A stretch of DNA of 56,686 nucleotides, from NCBI RefSeq assembly GCF_001643375.1, contig NZ_LSHB01000078.1, positions 1-56,686 on the forward strand, read 5' to 3'. Source of the stretch: Chryseobacterium sp. FP211-J200 (GTDB taxonomy: Bacteria; Bacteroidota; Bacteroidia; Flavobacteriales; Weeksellaceae). The position numbers were made by a program, and so were the translations under genes. Below the pieces are notes generated by a model. That model saw only the letters and a list, made by a program, of their open reading frames with translations. It searched no databases and was not told where the DNA came from. Positions 1 to 6,629 of the stretch are shown one piece after another. Numbering within the stretch: position 1 is the first letter of the stretch; each line of letters starts with the position of its first letter.

Positions 1-50
1 TTATCCCGAACTCAGGTTAATTAAGAAAGAAAAATTAATAATTAAAATAA

Positions 51-80
51 AAAATGCCGCAGAATTTCTGAGGCATTTTT
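51..80 (-). terminator. Terminator after the SMR gene
   Basis: Inverted repeat pairing AAAATGCC with GGCATTTT around a short loop. Read on the minus strand it ends in a T-rich run. It lies immediately past the stop of the minus-strand SMR transporter gene. Confidence 0.75.
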
Positions 81-83
81 ATA

Positions 84-413
84 TTAGTGAGAAGAAACGG
101 CCTTCAGTCCAATGATAGAGCCAATCAAGGTGAAAATGAAAAACATGCGCCAAAATGTTACCGGTTCTTTGAAGATGAAGACCCCAACCAAAACGGTTCC
201 CACAGCGCCAATTCCCGTCCAGACTGCGTAAGCTGTTCCAAGCGGGAGACTTTGCGTTGCTTTCATCAGCAAAACCATACTGAGGATGAGCGAAACCAAG
301 AATCCACTGTACCAAAGATAAGACTCGGTGCCGCTAGTTTCTTTGGCTTTTCCCAGACAAGAGGTGAATCCGACTTCAAAAAGTCCTGCGATGATCAAAA
401 TAATCCAATTCAT
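84..413 (-). CDS. SMR family transporter, Gdx/SugE-type
   Basis: A 109-residue protein with four membrane helices, the usual length and topology of small multidrug resistance transporters, which work as dual-topology dimers in the inner membrane. The conserved helix-1 glutamate is in the segment AGLFEVGF (about residue 13). The helix-3 motif AYAVWTGIGAVG is closer to the SugE/Gdx branch (guanidinium export) than to EmrE-type drug pumps. It starts at ATG 413 and lies 74 nt downstream of a Crp-family regulator on the same strand, so the two are probably one transcript. Family assignment is firm; the guanidinium substrate is inferred from the motif only. Confidence 0.88.
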   Translation of the reverse strand: MNWIILIIAGLFEVGFTSCLGKAKETSGTESYLWYSGFLVSLILSMVLLMKATQSLPLGTAYAVWTGIGAVGTVLVGVFIFKEPVTFWRMFFIFTLIGSIIGLKAVSSH

Positions 414-487
414 TTTATTAATAATTTCAAGACTGCAAAGTTCACTTTTGAAACTCGAAAAGTTTTATACAAATGATAAAAAAGACA

Positions 488-1048
488 TTAAATTTCTGCC
501 CGGATCCTGCTTAAACTCACTTGTGTGATCCCAAGAAATGAAGCAATGTAGCCAAGCTGAACTCTTTGCAGAATCTCAGGTTGTTCGCGCAAAAGTTCCA
601 AATAACGTTGCGACGCTGTTCGGAATTGTCTGGAAATGAAGAGTTCTTCGGTTTTTACCAATTCTTTTTCAGCCAGTTTTCTTCCCCAATTTGCGATGTG
701 AATATCCGTTTCAAAAAGTTCCCTGAGAGATGCTATTTCCAATTGATACAAAACCGAATCTTCCAGAAGTTGGATATTTTCATAATTATTATCATTCCCG
801 ACATAACTTTTCATCGGCAAAACCACATCACCTTCCTTGCCAAACCAAAATGTAACATCTTGATTTTCTTGAGGAACGAAAGCTCTTACAATTCCTTTTT
901 TAATAAAATAAATGGTTTTTTCCAATTTTCCGGCTTTGATGATAATGCTGTCCTTCGGAAACTCTATCTCAGAGATCAAAGTCTGTAAAACTGATTTTGA
1001 GCGTTCTGGAAGTGGAAATATTTGGTCAAGAATTGTATCGATATTCAT
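488..1048 (-). CDS. Crp/Fnr family transcriptional regulator
   Basis: About 186 residues. The N-terminal two thirds form a cyclic-nucleotide-binding-like beta roll (segments IIIKAGKLEKTIYFIKKG and VLYQLEIASLRELF). A short C-terminal helix-turn-helix is visible as LGYIASFLGITQVSLSRIR. This is the common short Bacteroidota Crp type. A TTG lies one codon upstream, but ATG at 1048 is preferred. The variant -7 box TAAATTTC ends four bases before the ATG. It precedes the SMR gene and may control it, which is an inference from position. The ligand is unknown. Confidence 0.88.
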   Translation of the reverse strand: MNIDTILDQIFPLPERSKSVLQTLISEIEFPKDSIIIKAGKLEKTIYFIKKGIVRAFVPQENQDVTFWFGKEGDVVLPMKSYVGNDNNYENIQLLEDSVLYQLEIASLRELFETDIHIANWGRKLAEKELVKTEELFISRQFRTASQRYLELLREQPEILQRVQLGYIASFLGITQVSLSRIRAEI

Positions 1049-1070
1049 CAACGAAATTTAATAAAAATAA

Positions 1071-1098
1071 AAACTCCGAGAAAATTGCCTCGGAGTTT
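1071..1098 (-). terminator. Terminator after fumC
   Basis: Perfect 10-bp arms, AAACTCCGAG and CTCGGAGTTT, separated by 8 nt. On the minus strand it is followed by a T-rich run. It lies between the fumC stop and the start of the Crp-like gene, which separates the two transcripts. Confidence 0.85.
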
Positions 1099-1132
1099 GT
1101 CTATTACTTTTTTTTGTCTAAAAGTCTATTTT

Positions 1133-2527
1133 CTATTTAAGACTTCCAACCATATCTTCTGGTTTCACCCATTCGTCAAATTGTTCTGCTGTCAAAAGTC
1201 CAAGGTTTACGGCTTCTTCTTTCAAAGTTGTGCCGTTTTTGTGAGCCGTTTTAGCAATTTTCGCTGCATTTTCGTAACCGATGTGCGTGTTAAGCGCTGT
1301 CACCAACATCAAAGATTTGTCAACCAATTCCTTGATTCTCGGTTCGTTTGGCTCGATTCCAACCGCACAATGGTCATTGAATGAGATCATAGAATCTGCC
1401 AACAACTGTGCAGACTGCAAGAAATTGTAAGCCATCACTGGTTTGAAAACGTTCAGTTCGTAATTTCCTTGCGTTCCTGCAAAAGAAATTGTTGTGTCGT
1501 TTCCAAGAACTTGCGCGCAAACCATTGTAATCGCTTCGTTCTGAGTAGGATTCACTTTTCCTGGCATAATAGAAGAACCTGGTTCGTTTTCCGGAATGTG
1601 GATCTCGCCAATTCCAGATCTTGGTCCAGAAGCCAGAAGTCTGATGTCCTGAGCAATTTTATAAAGAGAAACCGCCAATTGCTTCAAAGCGCCGTGAGAT
1701 TCAACAATACCGTCGTGCGCTGCCAAAGCTTCAAATTTATTAGGAGCCGTTACAAAAGGATGTCCAGTGAAGTCTGCAATATATTTCGCTACCAAAACGT
1801 CATAGCCTTTCGGTGTATTTAGTCCGGTTCCAACTGCAGTTCCACCAAGAGCCAATTCCTTCAAGTGGTCCAAAGTATTGTTGATTGCTTTTTTCGCATA
1901 ATCCAATTGCGCAACATAACCAGAAAATTCCTGTCCAAGCGTCAAAGGCGTTGCATCCATCAGGTGCGTTCTTCCGATTTTCACGATATTCTGGAATTTC
2001 TTCGCTTTCTCGTCAAGTGTATTTCTCAATTTTTCCAAAGCAGGCAAAGTCTCTTTTACCACTTTCGTATAAGCTGCGATGTGCATTGCCGTTGGATAAG
2101 TGTCGTTGGAAGACTGAGATTTGTTCACATCGTCATTCGGGTGAACCAGAGTTTTCTCACCAAGATTTCCACCGTTCAAAACATGAGATCTGTTGGCAAC
2201 CACTTCGTTCACGTTCATGTTGGATTGTGTTCCAGAACCTGTTTGCCAGATCACAAGTGGAAATTGGTCATACAATTTACCTTCAAGGATCTCATCGCAA
2301 ACTTTCCCGATCAGGTCTCTTTTTTCATTGTCAAGAACGCCTAATTCTGCATTCGTATAAGCAGCGGCCTTCTTTAGATAAGCAAATGCATCGATGATCT
2401 CGCGAGGCATACTTCCTTCCGGCCCGATTTTGAAATTATTTCTGGAACGCTCCGTCTGTGCACCCCAAAATTTATCTGCAGGCACCTGCACGTCGCCCAT
2501 TGTGTCTTTTTCGATTCTGAAACTCAT
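1133..2527 (-). CDS. fumC: Fumarate hydratase, class II
   Basis: A 464-residue enzyme of the fumarase/aspartase superfamily that interconverts fumarate and malate in the TCA cycle in the cytoplasm. The length fits class II, iron-independent fumarases. The signature [10 protein letters not shown] is present with the catalytic serine at about residue 318, along with [12 protein letters not shown] near residue 100 and the substrate-binding segment [16 protein letters not shown]. It is transcribed alone: a hairpin terminator follows it and a dispersed repeat lies just upstream of its ATG (2548-2640). Aspartase and argininosuccinate lyase are close relatives, but the motifs fit fumarase best. Confidence 0.96.
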   Translation of the reverse strand: MSFRIEKDTMGDVQVPADKFWGAQTERSRNNFKIGPEGSMPREIIDAFAYLKKAAAYTNAELGVLDNEKRDLIGKVCDEILEGKLYDQFPLVIWQTGSGTQSNMNVNEVVANRSHVLNGGNLGEKTLVHPNDDVNKSQSSNDTYPTAMHIAAYTKVVKETLPALEKLRNTLDEKAKKFQNIVKIGRTHLMDATPLTLGQEFSGYVAQLDYAKKAINNTLDHLKELALGGTAVGTGLNTPKGYDVLVAKYIADFTGHPFVTAPNKFEALAAHDGIVESHGALKQLAVSLYKIAQDIRLLASGPRSGIGEIHIPENEPGSSIMPGKVNPTQNEAITMVCAQVLGNDTTISFAGTQGNYELNVFKPVMAYNFLQSAQLLADSMISFNDHCAVGIEPNEPRIKELVDKSLMLVTALNTHIGYENAAKIAKTAHKNGTTLKEEAVNLGLLTAEQFDEWVKPEDMVGSLK

Positions 2528-2547
2528 TATATTATATTTATTTATTT

Positions 2548-2640
2548 TTAGGAGCTTGATCCCGTTTTCCGCTATTACTCCTCACTCCAAGGCTTTTCCC
2601 AAGGCCAGTTCCGGGGTAACCGCTGCAATCGGGGCTAGGG
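2548..2640. repeat. Dispersed ~93-bp intergenic repeat, copy 1
   Basis: Shares ordered blocks with 21958-22051: TTAGGAGCT, TCCGCTATTACTCCTC, CTTTTCCCAA versus CTCTTCCCAA, GGGGTAACCGCT versus GGGGTAGCCGCT, and ATCGGGGCTA. No coding capacity. It is more GC-rich than the surrounding spacer and lies about 20 bp upstream of the fumC start codon. Confidence 0.8.
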
Positions 2641-2752
2641 AATTGGTCTTTTTTATCCAACTTTTCCAACCAACTTGACATTGATTTTTCCAACCTTACG
2701 AAATTACTAAAAACTAAAAGTTCAGCAAAATGAAAAAAATCAAGTCAGAAAT

Positions 2753-2784
2753 TTTGTGAGTTTTGGTAAAATCATCTACTTTTG
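2753..2784 (+). promoter_or_regulatory. Bacteroidota-type promoter for the small membrane protein
   Basis: TTTG at 2753-2756, a 20-bp spacer, then the -7 box TACTTTTG at 2777-2784. This is the best match to the full Bacteroidota promoter consensus in the window. It lies 18 bp before the ATG chosen for the downstream gene and shows that the TTG at 2782 is promoter, not a start codon. Confidence 0.7.
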
Positions 2785-2802
2785 CTAAAAATATATAGCA
2801 TT

Positions 2803-3078
2803 ATGATGTTATCAGCATTCTGGCCGGTTTACCAATTCCTTTGGACCATTTATTTCTTCACAATGATGATTTGTGGATTTTGGTGTATTTTGATGTTCTT
2901 CGGATTCATCGTACCACTTTGGTTAACAGAAGGTGTAGCGGAATATTTTGGGAAGATCAACAAGAACTTCGACCCAGAAAAGATCAGATACAAAAAGCTT
3001 TATGAGCAAGAAGGTGTAGAGGTGATCTACCAAAGACCTGCAGGTGAAAAACCAGTAAGCCACGGTCACCACCATTAA
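2803..3078 (+). CDS. Small conserved membrane protein of unknown function
   Basis: A 91-residue protein. The first half is very hydrophobic (about residues 5-50, one long or two short membrane helices). The soluble tail contains FDPEKIRYKKLYEQEG and ends in a histidine cluster, HGHHH. I do not recognise a named family. The start ATG at 2803 lies just after a strong promoter; a TTG-initiated version from 2782 would begin inside the -7 box and is rejected. It is monocistronic, with a hairpin terminator at 3134-3164. The histidine tail might bind a metal, but nothing else supports this. Confidence 0.7.
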   Translation: MMLSAFWPVYQFLWTIYFFTMMICGFWCILMFFGFIVPLWLTEGVAEYFGKINKNFDPEKIRYKKLYEQEGVEVIYQRPAGEKPVSHGHHH

Positions 3079-3133
3079 TTTGGCAATTTTCTTTTCGTGA
3101 GAGATTGCACTCAAAGCGAAACAATATATATTT

Positions 3134-3164
3134 AAATCCATTCTTTTTTAAGAGTGGATTTTTC
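3134..3164 (+). terminator. Terminator after the small membrane protein
   Basis: Inverted repeat AAATCCA to TGGATTT with a T-rich tail, 55 bp past the stop codon. Confidence 0.7.
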
Positions 3165-3234
3165 TTTTGACAAAACTTTTTTCTTCAATCTCAAGTCTTG
3201 ATTCTTGCCTCTTTTTTCTTGATTCTTAATTCCG

Positions 3235-3242
3235 TATCTTTG
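3235..3242 (+). promoter_or_regulatory. -7 box upstream of prfA
   Basis: TATCTTTG matches TANNTTTG and lies 17 bp before the prfA ATG. No clear TTTG is seen at the ideal upstream distance. Confidence 0.55.
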
Positions 3243-3259
3243 CACTTTAAAAATTTAAT

Positions 3260-4348
3260 ATGTCCAAGTCATTAATTCCAAAACTGGAAGCGATAAAACA
3301 ACGATATAATGAGGTCGCGGATCTTATCATCCAACCAGATGTGATCACTGACCAAAAAAGATATTCCACACTCAACAAAGAATACAGCGATCTGGGAAAG
3401 ATCGTGAAAGTATTTGATGAATATAAAGGTGCCATAGACACGATTGCAGAATCCGACGAGATCATTGCGGACGGTTCTGACAAAGAATTTGTAGAAATGG
3501 CGAAGCAGGAGAAGTATGAAGCAATGGACAAACTGCCTGAATATGAGGAGCAACTTAAGTTCCTTCTAATTCCGAAAGATCCAACCGATGACAAAAACGT
3601 GATCGTGGAACTTCGTGCTGGAACAGGTGGTGATGAGGCGGCAATCTTCGTGGAAGATGTTTACAGAGCTTATGCAATGTATTTCAAAACCAAAGGTTGG
3701 AAACACGAGATCACAGATTCCAGCGAGTCAACCAAAGGTTATAAAGAATTGATCCTAAAAATAGAAGGCGACGGCGTTTACGGCATTATGAAATTTGAAT
3801 CCGGCGTTCACCGTGTACAGCGTGTTCCTGAAACAGAATCTCAAGGTCGTGTTCATACATCAGCAATTACGATTGCCGTTTTACCAGAAGCAGAGGAAAT
3901 CGATTTTGAATTGAATCCTGCAGATATTGAGATGCAGACATCACGTTCTGGTGGAGCTGGTGGACAAAATGTTAACAAGGTAGAAACGAAAGTTCAATTG
4001 ACACACAAGCCGTCTGGTATGGTTGTGGTTTGTCAGCAAGCCCGTTCTCAGTTGGCTAACCGTGAATTGGCAATGGAAATGCTTCGTACGAAATTATACG
4101 ATATCGAGGTTCAAAAATCAGTTGGCGATATTGCAGCGCAACGTAAATCAATGGTTTCTACAGGTGACCGCTCGGCAAAGATCAAAACGTACAACTATCC
4201 GCAAGGAAGGGTGACGGACCACAGGATCAACAAATCGATGTACAATCTGGATGCTTACATGAATGGCGATATTTCTGAGATGATCGACGCTGTGATCATG
4301 GCGGAAAATGCTGAGAAATTAAAAGGTGAAGAAGAGGGAATTTCTTAA
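3260..4348 (+). CDS. prfA: Peptide chain release factor 1
   Basis: A 362-residue class I release factor that reads UAA and UAG on the ribosome and triggers peptide release. The catalytic GGQ loop is at residues 234-236 inside [11 protein letters not shown]. The codon-recognition tripeptide, of the RF1 form P-x-T, appears as PET at about 190-192 in [15 protein letters not shown], distinguishing it from RF2 (SPF). The length is typical of RF1 and no frameshift site is present. It has its own -7 box, and a perfect palindromic terminator follows at 4371-4394. The start is ATG 3260. Confidence 0.97.
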   Translation: MSKSLIPKLEAIKQRYNEVADLIIQPDVITDQKRYSTLNKEYSDLGKIVKVFDEYKGAIDTIAESDEIIADGSDKEFVEMAKQEKYEAMDKLPEYEEQLKFLLIPKDPTDDKNVIVELRAGTGGDEAAIFVEDVYRAYAMYFKTKGWKHEITDSSESTKGYKELILKIEGDGVYGIMKFESGVHRVQRVPETESQGRVHTSAITIAVLPEAEEIDFELNPADIEMQTSRSGGAGGQNVNKVETKVQLTHKPSGMVVVCQQARSQLANRELAMEMLRTKLYDIEVQKSVGDIAAQRKSMVSTGDRSAKIKTYNYPQGRVTDHRINKSMYNLDAYMNGDISEMIDAVIMAENAEKLKGEEEGIS

Positions 4349-4370
4349 GATTCTCAATTTATATAAAATA

Positions 4371-4394
4371 AAAGACTGCAAATTTGCAGTCTTT
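4371..4394. terminator. Bidirectional terminator, prfA / lipoprotein
   Basis: Perfect palindrome built on AAAGACTGCAAA and its complement, with T runs on both sides. It lies between the convergent ends of prfA and the minus-strand lipoprotein gene. Confidence 0.88.
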
Positions 4395-4396
4395 TT

Positions 4397-4822
4397 CTAT
4401 TTTAACTTATCAATTCCTCTCAGTCCATTAAATTGGATTCCGTATTTCCAATTGCAGTAAGCGAAGAATTGGTACATTCTGTACTCGAACTCAAAACCGT
4501 AATTTTCTTTTGGGTCATAATCGATGGCGACTTCATAAAAATTCCGATTGGTACCAGAATAGAATCTGGAATTCCATTCGGTGACCAAAATTGTGTTTCG
4601 GGATTTCAGACTGGATTCTGTGAACATGGATCGTGGTTGCGCTCGTGATGCGACAAAGGTTTCGTACTCGGCATCGAAAACGGTGATTTCCCACTCGTCG
4701 GCAGAATCTGTTTTCTTCTGAGTGGCGATGGACGGTTTTTGGTCTTCTGCTCGCGGTTTTTTATTTGTAACACAAGACCAAATGAATACAGAAATTATGG
4801 TGAGGATGATGAAGTTTTTCAT
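4397..4822 (-). CDS. Lipoprotein of unknown function
   Basis: 141 residues beginning with a lipoprotein signal, MKNFIILTIISVFIWSC, with the lipobox cysteine at residue 17. A charged linker follows, then a compact domain containing WEITVFDAEYETF and a C-terminal aromatic-rich region (FEFEYRMYQFFAYCNWKYG). I do not recognise the family. It is convergent with prfA, sharing a bidirectional terminator. It is likely anchored in the outer or inner membrane facing the periplasm. The function is unknown. Confidence 0.75.
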   Translation of the reverse strand: MKNFIILTIISVFIWSCVTNKKPRAEDQKPSIATQKKTDSADEWEITVFDAEYETFVASRAQPRSMFTESSLKSRNTILVTEWNSRFYSGTNRNFYEVAIDYDPKENYGFEFEYRMYQFFAYCNWKYGIQFNGLRGIDKLK

Positions 4823-4929
4823 TTTTGTAATTTTTATTTTCTCGCAAATTTTTGCAGCTTTTTTTGAGATACTTTTTCAAAATCTAAGTTGGTCTAAGTT
4901 ACATAAGTTATTTTAAAGTTGGTTTTGGA

Positions 4930-5040
4930 ACGTGGAATCTCTCGCAGCCCGAGCTGAGTGGAGCTCATTTTTTTGTAAGGGGAAAGCTTTGGCAAAAAAT
5001 AGCGGGAACGGAGCGCGGAAAAAGCTGCCCAAAAAATTAT
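4930..5040. repeat. Possible divergent, inverted member of the dispersed repeat
   Basis: A non-coding stretch with blocks such as AGCCCGAGCTGAGTGGAGCTC and TAGCGGGAACGGAGCGCGG. Its reverse complement has AGCT, TTCC, TCCG and CCCGCTAT in an order resembling the left half of the repeats at 2548 and 21958. The similarity is partial, so family membership is tentative. Confidence 0.4.
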
Positions 5041-5061
5041 TGGACTATTACTTAAACAAAA

Positions 5062-5088
5062 AAACCGTTCCAGAGATTGAAACGGTTT
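5062..5088 (-). terminator. Terminator after the secreted nuclease gene
   Basis: Arms AAACCGTT and AACGGTTT with an 11-nt loop. On the minus strand the hairpin is followed by a run of T residues, 26 bp past the nuclease stop. Confidence 0.78.
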
Positions 5089-5114
5089 GTATCAGTTTGA
5101 TTTTGTATTAATTC

Positions 5115-6320
5115 TTACGGCGTCGGATCTTTCTGCAGGATCACAAACGCAGGAAAGTGGTCGGAATATCCGCCTGTGAACTGGTCGCCATTCCACGAAC
5201 GGAACGGATAACCTTTGTAGTTTCCTTCTTTGTTGACCAAATAAGCTGGTGCATAAATTTCGGCTTTGAAGACCGTATAATCTTTTCTCACTTCTTTGTT
5301 TGGTGAATATAAATTAGACGAAACGATGATCTGATCGAACAAGTTTGGTGAATCTTGATAAGCCAAAGATGCCACACCGTTTTTATATAACGGATACATC
5401 AGATTGAGATAAGGTGTACTTTCTGACAGGTCTTTTGGATTGCCTGCTGCTTTCAAATAATTTTTTAAACTCGGACTGATCGGATCATCATTGAAATCTC
5501 CCATTGCGAACATCTTAGTGGAAGGGTCCAACGCTTGTACACTGTCCATCTGTTGTTTCAAGATTGTAGCTGCTGCATTCCTTTTTGGAAGGGAAGCTGC
5601 TTCGCCACCTCTTCTGGATGGCCAGTGGTTTAGGAAGAATGCCACTTTCTCATTGTCTAGGAAACCTGTCAATACTACAATATCTCTTGTGTATTCTCTT
5701 TTACCTTCGCTGCCGAAGATCTTTACTTCTTTTTTCCAAGATTTGGATGGCGTGAATCTTCTTTTTTGATAGATGAAGCCAACATCGATTCCTCTGTAGT
5801 CATAAGAGTTGAAGTGAACTACGCCATAATCATATTTTGCAATAGCTGGTTCTTTTACAAGGTCTTCCATCACCTGACGATTCTCTACCTCTATCAAACC
5901 TACGACAACAGGTGCTGTATTCGTGTAGGCTTTTCCCATTTCTGAGATCACTTTCGCCTCGTTCTCCAATTTTTGCTTGTAGATCTTGTAGTTGTAATTT
6001 TTACCGCTTTTCGGGGTAAACTCCTCAGAACCACCTTGGATTCTCACTACTTTTTTACCTTTAAGTGCTCCATCATTCCAAGGTCCAGCATAATCTTTAT
6101 CTGTAACTTCAAGATATTTCACGGAATCCAAAGGTATGCTTCTGTGGAAAGCAGGGTTGCTTATGTCTTTGGTGCCATCTATGTAATCAGCAGAACGAAT
6201 GGTGTCCCAGAGATTTTCGACATTCAGAAATCCTACGGTAGCAGCGCGTACTTGTTTCTTTTGCTGTGCAGATAATAAGGAGATGCTAAAAATAGCTATC
6301 AAGCGTAAAATATGTTTCAT
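5115..6320 (-). CDS. Secreted endonuclease/exonuclease/phosphatase family protein
   Basis: 401 residues with a cleavable signal peptide (MKHILRLIAIFSISLLSAQ). The mature protein has the metal-dependent EEP fold: FLNVENLWD near the start, GLIEVENRQ with the metal-binding Glu, NHWPSRRGG, AMGDFNDDP, and the terminal catalytic SDH in GYSDHFPAF. Such enzymes cut nucleic acids or phosphodiesters; here it acts outside the cytoplasm. It is divergent from a TonB-dependent receptor and DUF5689 lipoprotein, suggesting it releases what the receptor imports. Promoter boxes lie at 6428-6457. The family is firm; the substrate is unknown. Confidence 0.88.
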   Translation of the reverse strand: MKHILRLIAIFSISLLSAQQKKQVRAATVGFLNVENLWDTIRSADYIDGTKDISNPAFHRSIPLDSVKYLEVTDKDYAGPWNDGALKGKKVVRIQGGSEEFTPKSGKNYNYKIYKQKLENEAKVISEMGKAYTNTAPVVVGLIEVENRQVMEDLVKEPAIAKYDYGVVHFNSYDYRGIDVGFIYQKRRFTPSKSWKKEVKIFGSEGKREYTRDIVVLTGFLDNEKVAFFLNHWPSRRGGEAASLPKRNAAATILKQQMDSVQALDPSTKMFAMGDFNDDPISPSLKNYLKAAGNPKDLSESTPYLNLMYPLYKNGVASLAYQDSPNLFDQIIVSSNLYSPNKEVRKDYTVFKAEIYAPAYLVNKEGNYKGYPFRSWNGDQFTGGYSDHFPAFVILQKDPTP

Positions 6321-6427
6321 AAGTAGATTTTATTGTTTTTTTATAGTCTTATGGTATCGCTGAAAATTCTAACAACATGTGAGTTTTCCAAACCACGGCG
6401 ATTTCATAAATAAAATATGTAAGGCTA

Positions 6428-6457
6428 CAAAAGTAATTTTTTTTGCTTTGTCGCAAA
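6428..6457 (-). promoter_or_regulatory. Promoter for the secreted nuclease gene
   Basis: On the minus strand, TTTG (6457-6454), an 18-bp spacer, then TACTTTTG (6435-6428). It implies a leader of about 100 nt before the ATG at 6320. Confidence 0.6.
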
Positions 6458-6561
6458 ATAAAAATTTCAAGTTTTTGATAATTGACAGTAAGGTTGCAAA
6501 TAATTGATGATTTGTTAAAATAAATAAAATGTTAAAAAGTATTAATTATAGAAAATTTATT

Positions 6562-6569
6562 TACATTTG
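6562..6569 (+). promoter_or_regulatory. -7 box for the TonB-dependent receptor operon
   Basis: TACATTTG matches TANNTTTG, 60 bp before the receptor ATG. The upstream TTG element is not clear. Confidence 0.5.
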
Positions 6570-6629
6570 CCTTCCGTGTATAACGGACTGTATATTAGAA
6601 AAAAAGAGCAAACAAAACCTAATTGATTT

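Larger units (their letters stand above)
6321..6629. other. Divergent intergenic region, nuclease / TonB receptor
   Basis: 309 bp without a gene. It holds outward-facing -7 boxes for the nuclease (minus) and the receptor (plus), with AT-rich sequence between them. I see no clear operator or riboswitch. Confidence 0.6.

Noticed and set aside
1-50. A partial gene at the left edge
   Set aside because: A short open frame is present but it has no start, runs into the terminator at 51-80 and shows no family signal. It is more likely spacer or repeat.
6321-6629. A phosphate-box or riboswitch upstream of the TonB receptor
   Set aside because: No direct repeat of the right type or conserved riboswitch core could be recognised by eye.
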